Shown piece after piece: positions 58,756-64,000 of a DNA stretch of 64,000 nucleotides. This DNA is from Colletotrichum lupini (Eukaryota; Ascomycota; Sordariomycetes; Glomerellales; Glomerellaceae), in the NCBI RefSeq assembly GCF_023278565.1, contig NC_064680.1, positions 620,001 through 684,000 on the forward strand, given 5' to 3'. The position numbers and the translations under genes were made by a program. Position 1 is the stretch's first letter, and each line of letters begins with the position of its first letter. The notes under the pieces are model-generated. The model did not search any database. It had not been told where the DNA came from and saw only the letters and a list, made by a program, of their open reading frames with translations.

Positions 58756-59253
58756 ATGGGACAACGCCCTCGCCAAAACGCACAAACGCAGATCGAGCGC
58801 TACTTCAACATGGCAACACAAGCCGGCGAAAACAAGTCGCATCCGACACCATCCTACACCAAGCCCGACCAGATGGATCAAGAAGGGAACAGGCAACCAG
58901 CACAGCAACAGCAGCCAAAGGCAAAACCACCGCACAAGACCGAAACAGAAGAGAGGATCGAGAACGAGACTCCCCGGTTGAGTACTGGGGCTTCAGCATC
59001 CATGTCGGAGTCTAGCTCACAGCAGGATGGAGTCCAGTACGTAACGCGAAGGTCAAGGAGTAAACGACACGATCCAGCCAAGCAACACGGACAAGTTGCG
59101 CAACAGCAGGTTGGACCCCAGAACCAACAAAATCAACAACTTCAGACCAAGTCCAGCAGTGGAGCGCCGTCGGTGAAGCTAGATATGAATTTGGATGTCG
59201 ACATTGATCTCAAAGCGAAGGTCCAGGGCGATATAACGCTATCTGTGTTGTAA
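58756..59253 (+). CDS. Small Gln-rich protein with conserved fungal C-terminal tail
   Basis: Single-exon gene of 165 residues. The first 130 residues are disordered, very rich in Gln, Ser and charged residues, with a basic patch (RRSRSKRH). The last 27 residues (LDMNLDVDIDLKAKVQGD) alternate hydrophobic and polar positions. I recall similar endings in many small fungal hypothetical proteins, where only this tail is conserved. The pattern suggests an amphipathic beta-strand or lipid-interacting segment. No signal peptide and no known function. Confidence 0.65.
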   Translation: MGQRPRQNAQTQIERYFNMATQAGENKSHPTPSYTKPDQMDQEGNRQPAQQQQPKAKPPHKTETEERIENETPRLSTGASASMSESSSQQDGVQYVTRRSRSKRHDPAKQHGQVAQQQVGPQNQQNQQLQTKSSSGAPSVKLDMNLDVDIDLKAKVQGDITLSVL

Positions 59254-60484
59254 GTTCAAGTAATTCCCAATGTTTTCCCACGATTGTAGTATAGATCTGT
59301 TTGAGTGACCTTAGTCCAGAGGAGGAAATCAAAACAAGAAATGATTTATCAAGCCCCAAGAGAAGAATCGCGACAAGTCATGTGAATGAACGTGATCATT
59401 CGAACTAATGCTAGACGGCGCTTGTACATGGAACGTAGACATGGAGGGCAACAGCGAATCATTTGATAGTCCGTCCCAACTTCCCTGATTTTCGCAAATC
59501 CGAAAATCCATAGAACCCAGGACTCCAAAACAACTGCAAGTGCCTATTATGTACTAGCACCATGCAAATGACAATCGATGGGATATGTCATGAACAACCA
59601 GCCGCAAACGACCAGTGTCTCATTCTACAGATCTTGATTCTCGTCCCTGTATAATTTGGACATCCAACGATATCCGAATGTGGCACATTCCACAGAATTC
59701 CTCAAGATTTCTCAAATGTTCTCCTAAGATGCCACTGATCCCACATCGGTAGGTGTGAAGAGGACATCGATGTCGTACGCATCTTCAACCCGTCTCATGT
59801 CAAAAAGTCTGACAACAAATCCACAGACCCAGCATCTCGGATTGAAACGCCGTCAACGATCAGGACCTAAGTGGTATGCGACGTATGACCACCACGCAAC
59901 AACATCTCACTGCACGATGGGATACATCTTTCTCTGACGAGCCTGGAAGACAGTTGTAAGGGGCCCTGTACCAAAGGAAATTTCCACTTATGCTTACCCA
60001 AGATTTTGCATCACGGCGAAGATCTCATCGATGACATCTTATCCAGGTAGAGCACGTAGGTCACTAAAAGGGGATTCACTGACTGTGGCGCCTTGCTTTT
60101 GGCAGTGTGGCAAGAAAAAGAAATGAACAGGAATGGCATCGGGGTCACCCCCAACCCCTCACCCAAGGGCTCACATACTTCTTGTACTACCCCTTGCATA
60201 TCAGACCCAGAATGAGGAGCCATAAGATGTACGTGGCATCGCGTTCACTCGCTTGTAGTTGCGCACTGCCCTTGATGGCGCTACTACGATGCGGCATGTA
60301 TTTCCAATTTTTTCAGCAGCGGCAGACACCTCGGCACGTCTTGCCGAGAAGACGCATTAAGCTGCGATTATGTTCGGGCCGGTCCACAGAGGAATAGTCA
60401 TAGATCTATGTCACTTACTTTCTACCCTAACAAGGAGGCAGTCGAATGATGCTCGGGATTTTGCAAAGCATTAAACAGACTAGC
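59254..60484. other. Region between the Gln-rich gene and the gypsy element
   Basis: 1.2 kb of normal composition. A minus-strand frame near 59,735-59,860 reads protein-like over about 40 residues (MRRVEDAYDIDVLFTPTD) but I could not build a gene around it. Nothing else is supportable. Confidence 0.35.
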
Positions 60485-63400
60485 TATTAGGCCTCGTCGG
60501 TTAAGGGATAGCTCAGGGGGCATAAAGAGGGGGACTAAGTAACAAAGGAGCAGCTTAGGTATATATAGAGCGCTAGTAATATACCTTAAAAGAAGGGTAG
60601 ATTTTAATAATTTATCTTTTAAACCCTAATAATAATTAGCCTTTATAAGCTTTTTCCTTATATTATATACTTATTAATAATTTAAAATCTTTATTTATAA
60701 AAGGGACTAGGCTAGAAGTTTAAAATATTAATAAAAACGAAACGTAATAAGAGAGCGTAATTAGTACTATAATAATAATAAAAAAACGACTCTTTTTTAT
60801 TAAGCCCCTTAAAATTACCTCCTTTTTAATAAATAATATAAAAACAAAGTATAATAGGACGAATAATATAATAGTAATATAAAAGGACTATATTATTAAG
60901 AATATTAATAAATTTTAAATAAAATAATAAACTTCCTACCCTTATTTATTAATACCTAAACCGAACGATAAGTAATAAGTTAGTAAAACTATAAAAATAG
61001 GAACGATAATTAGAAAAGAAAATCCTTATTATAATATATAAAGAGTACTTATATAAAAAACGAGTAGATTTAGAACCTTTATAGAGCTTTTTAAATAGCC
61101 CGGCCCTTATACTAAGGGCTATAGTTTTAATTATAATAGCCTCGGACGTTAATTTTAATATAAATAAAAATATAAACCCCTAGATTAAAAATAGTTTAAC
61201 AAATAAAGCCGTATTTAAAGCGCTATTTAAATAATAATAAAATAATAAGTTTGTATTATCTAAGCCCCTATTTACTAGCTCCTTTTTAACTTAAATAAGT
61301 ACTATAAATAAAATATTTATATTTAAACTACTATCCCTCCTTAATTTATTATATATTGGTAAATCGGTATAGGATTTATAAAGCTTTTTTTTTAATTATT
61401 ATTATTACTTCGACTTATAAGCTTAATAAATAAAAATAAACTATAATAAAGTAGTATATATAGTTAGTTATTTAAGTAGTAATATAAAAACTTCTTAAAT
61501 ATATTATATTTTTAATTATTAAAGGACCCCCGGGTTTATAATAAATTAAGTTATATAAGAGGAACTAAAGACTTTTTTATAAAATAACCTATCTAATCTT
61601 ACTAATTAAAAAATAATAACGAATATATAACTAAATAGTACCTTATAAAGCTAAAAAAAGAAAGTTAACGAGTTTATTAGCCGTATTAATAAGCTCGAAA
61701 TAAAATTAGAATATATTTTAATAAAAAAATAGAGGATTGTTATATTAATAAATAAGCTACGGCCTAAATTATGCCTCGTAATAGTATTATAAATAGAACT
61801 TCTACGGACTTATTTATAATTAGTATTATTAGTAAAATATATTAAATAATCCTTGTTATTAATAAGGAGCTTACGAACGTCCCCTAAGTAATATTTTAAC
61901 TTAAATTTAAATAAGCTAATAAAAAGATATTAGGGTATTAATAAGTTAAATACGTAAGGAATACGCTATAACTTATTTAATACAAATATTACGTACTATA
62001 ATTATAAAAAAACTAGTTATATTATAAGGGATTATTTATAACTGCAAGAGTAGTATTAATAATACTATAATTATAATAAAACTAAGTGCTTTATTAATAA
62101 TTACTTAAGCGTTATATATTATAAATATAATTAAAAAAGGTATAAGGCTACTAGTTATTAATTAAACCTCGCCCTAGCTAAGTAATATAAATTAATAACG
62201 AGCTCGAATATTATTTTAATAAAAAGAGTAGTTAGTAATTAATAAGGGCGGCGCTTAGATATCTTAACTTATATATATTTAAACTATATATACAAAAAGC
62301 TAAACGCCCTTATTAATTTAAAAATAAAAGGGAACGTAATTAGTATTAAGCTACTTAATAACTTTAATACTAATTTACGAATTTACTTATTATTATAGTT
62401 AATAAACGTCGAAAATAAATAAATAAAAACGCTAAGAAGCTATTACTTATAGTTTTAAATTATTAATAATAACTACGTAACGGAGATATAATTATATTAT
62501 TTTATAATAGCTAATATTATAGCACTTATACTTATTCTTAGTTTTTCTTAGCTAAAGAATATTAACTTATTAATTAGTTGAAAATAAAAAAAGTAATAAT
62601 ATCTAATTTATAAATAATATATTTACTTAAATACTTTAAAAAAAGAGCTATTAAATAACTTAGTTTTAGTAATACTTACGTATATCGTAATTAACTTAGT
62701 TATAAATAATAACGTAGTATTAGCGAGCATAGCTAAGGACTAGAAGCTATATTATTAAAATTTTAATAACTTATTTTTAAAAAAGAAGGCTATTTTATTG
62801 TTAAATAGAGTACTATATAACTATTATATTAAGCTAAACGATATAGTACTTATTTTTTAAAAACCTATTTACTTATTATTAAATTATAAGCTTAAGATTT
62901 TATATAATTATTTAATAAAAATAAAGGCTAGGGGCTAAATATACCCCTTTATAAGCCTAGTAAGAGTACTTATCTTTTTTATACTTAAGAAAAGAGGAGA
63001 GCTATAACTTTATATTAATTATAGAGCGATTAATAAAAATATATAAAAAAATAGAACGCTACTACTATTAATTAAAGAAATACTAAATAAACTATTTAAT
63101 ATTTCTATTTTTATAAAGCTAAGCTTTAAGAATGCGTACTACTATATATATATAGCTAAAAGTAATAAATAAAAAATAGCTTTTTATATTAAATACAAGT
63201 AGTTCGAGTACTTAGTTATACCTTTTAGGCTAACTAATATACCTATAACTTTTTAAATATATATTAATAACGTTCTAAGCGGCTTAGTTAATATTATTTA
63301 TATTATATACTTAAATAATATCCTAATATATAATAATAACTACGTAGTATATAAAGAGTACGTACGTAGCGTATTATAAAAGCTATTAATAGTATTTATT

Positions 63401-64000
63401 AATACGCTAATATTATAATATTTTAACCCTACCCTACTTATATAGTTATAAATAAACGCTTTAGCTCGAGCTATTAGCTTAGTAATTACGTAATTATTTA
63501 AAGGTAATTAGTATTTAATTATTTATAAATTAAACAATTTAACGGATATAAAAAGCTATTATAGTATAAAGAATACGGAACTACTAATTATTATAAATAT
63601 ACTAAGGAACTAATAATACTACCTCGCTTATAACTAAAGTTAAGTCGTAGTATTTATAAATTATTTTAATTTATAGTTCTTAAATATAAAAAAGAAATTA
63701 AATAAAAAATAGCTATACTAATTGAACGAACTCGTAGTATTTAATATTAAGATTAGGTTTAAATTAAATATAAAGAACTTAATAAATAAACTATTATAAA
63801 GACTTAACTATAATAAAAATAGTAATAATAATAAAATAAAAGAGCTATTATTAAAAATAAAAAAAGCCTTTACAATATTAAAAATATATAAGAGCTTTTT
63901 AAAATTATAATAATAAAGTATATAAAAATAAGCTATAAAAGTAGTTCTTAAGTAAAAGGGATAATAAGTATTTTAAAAATAGAATTAGTAATAATATAAA
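60485..64000 (+). mobile_element. Ty3/gypsy LTR retrotransposon, 5' part, RIP-inactivated, cut by window end
   Basis: CA/TG-depleted DNA starts near 60,485, where TATTAGGCCTCG may be a RIP-mutated LTR start (tentative). Reading through stops on the plus strand, a zinc-knuckle region appears near 62,060-62,110. A clear gypsy reverse transcriptase spans about 62,930-63,340, with the segments FEYLVIPF and YLNNIL (63,308-63,325) in place of YLDDIL. RNase H follows from about 63,440. Integrase would lie beyond the window, which is the gypsy order. Both catalytic aspartates are now asparagine, so it is dead. Confidence 0.88.

Noticed and set aside
59735..60060. A gene remnant on the minus strand with a 42-codon protein-like end
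   Set aside because: No splice chain keeps frame upstream, and no family could be recognised.
60508..60520. A-box-like TAGCTCAGGGGG suggesting a tRNA
   Set aside because: There is no B box at a suitable distance, and the motif lies at the start of the gypsy block.

Overview
The window looks like nuclear DNA of a filamentous ascomycete (Pezizomycotina, most likely a Sordariomycete). The genes carry short 50-110 bp GT-AG introns with CTGAC/CTAAC-type branch sites. Families typical of mould genomes are present: a LaeA-like methyltransferase, a 2EXR protein, a tannase, a DUF3425-type bZIP factor, a siderophore transporter and several MFS permeases. Three blocks are AT-rich and almost emptied of CA and TG dinucleotides while CG is kept, which is the signature of repeat-induced point mutation (RIP). 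No lookup was possible; all gene models were spliced by hand and checked for reading-frame closure.

Layout. 1-11.9 kb is a gene island: LaeA-like methyltransferase (-), 2EXR protein (-), secreted cyclohexadienyl-dehydratase/solute-binding-like protein (+), peroxisomal D-amino-acid oxidase (-), a small hydrophilic protein (-) and a secreted SGNH/GDSL esterase (-). 11,941-24,099 is one RIP-ruined block bounded exactly by 33-bp terminal inverted repeats and a 5-bp direct repeat. Nested inside it are a complete but dead Ty1/copia retrotransposon (copy A, 17,055-24,023, with target duplication ATACC) and a 254-bp island that escaped RIP. 24.1-34.6 kb is a second gene island: Cys-rich hypothetical protein, Dal5-like permease, tannase-family esterase and bZIP regulator. 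34,649-41,168 is a second, directly oriented copy (B) of the same copia element. 41.2-60.4 kb is a third gene island: BSC6-like MFS permease, UNC-93-like MFS protein, PhyH-type dioxygenase, D-2-hydroxyacid dehydrogenase, NTF2/SnoaL-like protein, siderophore transporter with two GATA-type iron-regulator sites far upstream, and a small conserved-tail protein. 60.5 kb to the window end is the 5' part of a RIP-inactivated Ty3/gypsy element.

How it may work together (inference). The genes look like metabolic accessory functions: uptake (four MFS transporters), ester hydrolysis (tannase, GDSL), oxidation of D-amino acids and 2-hydroxyacids, and iron acquisition. The tannase gene and the bZIP gene converge and may be a local substrate/regulator pair. 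The PhyH and 2-hydroxyacid dehydrogenase genes sit head-to-tail and are chemically compatible (alpha-hydroxylation followed by oxidation). The 10.6-kb middle island lies between two direct copia copies and could be lost by recombination between them.
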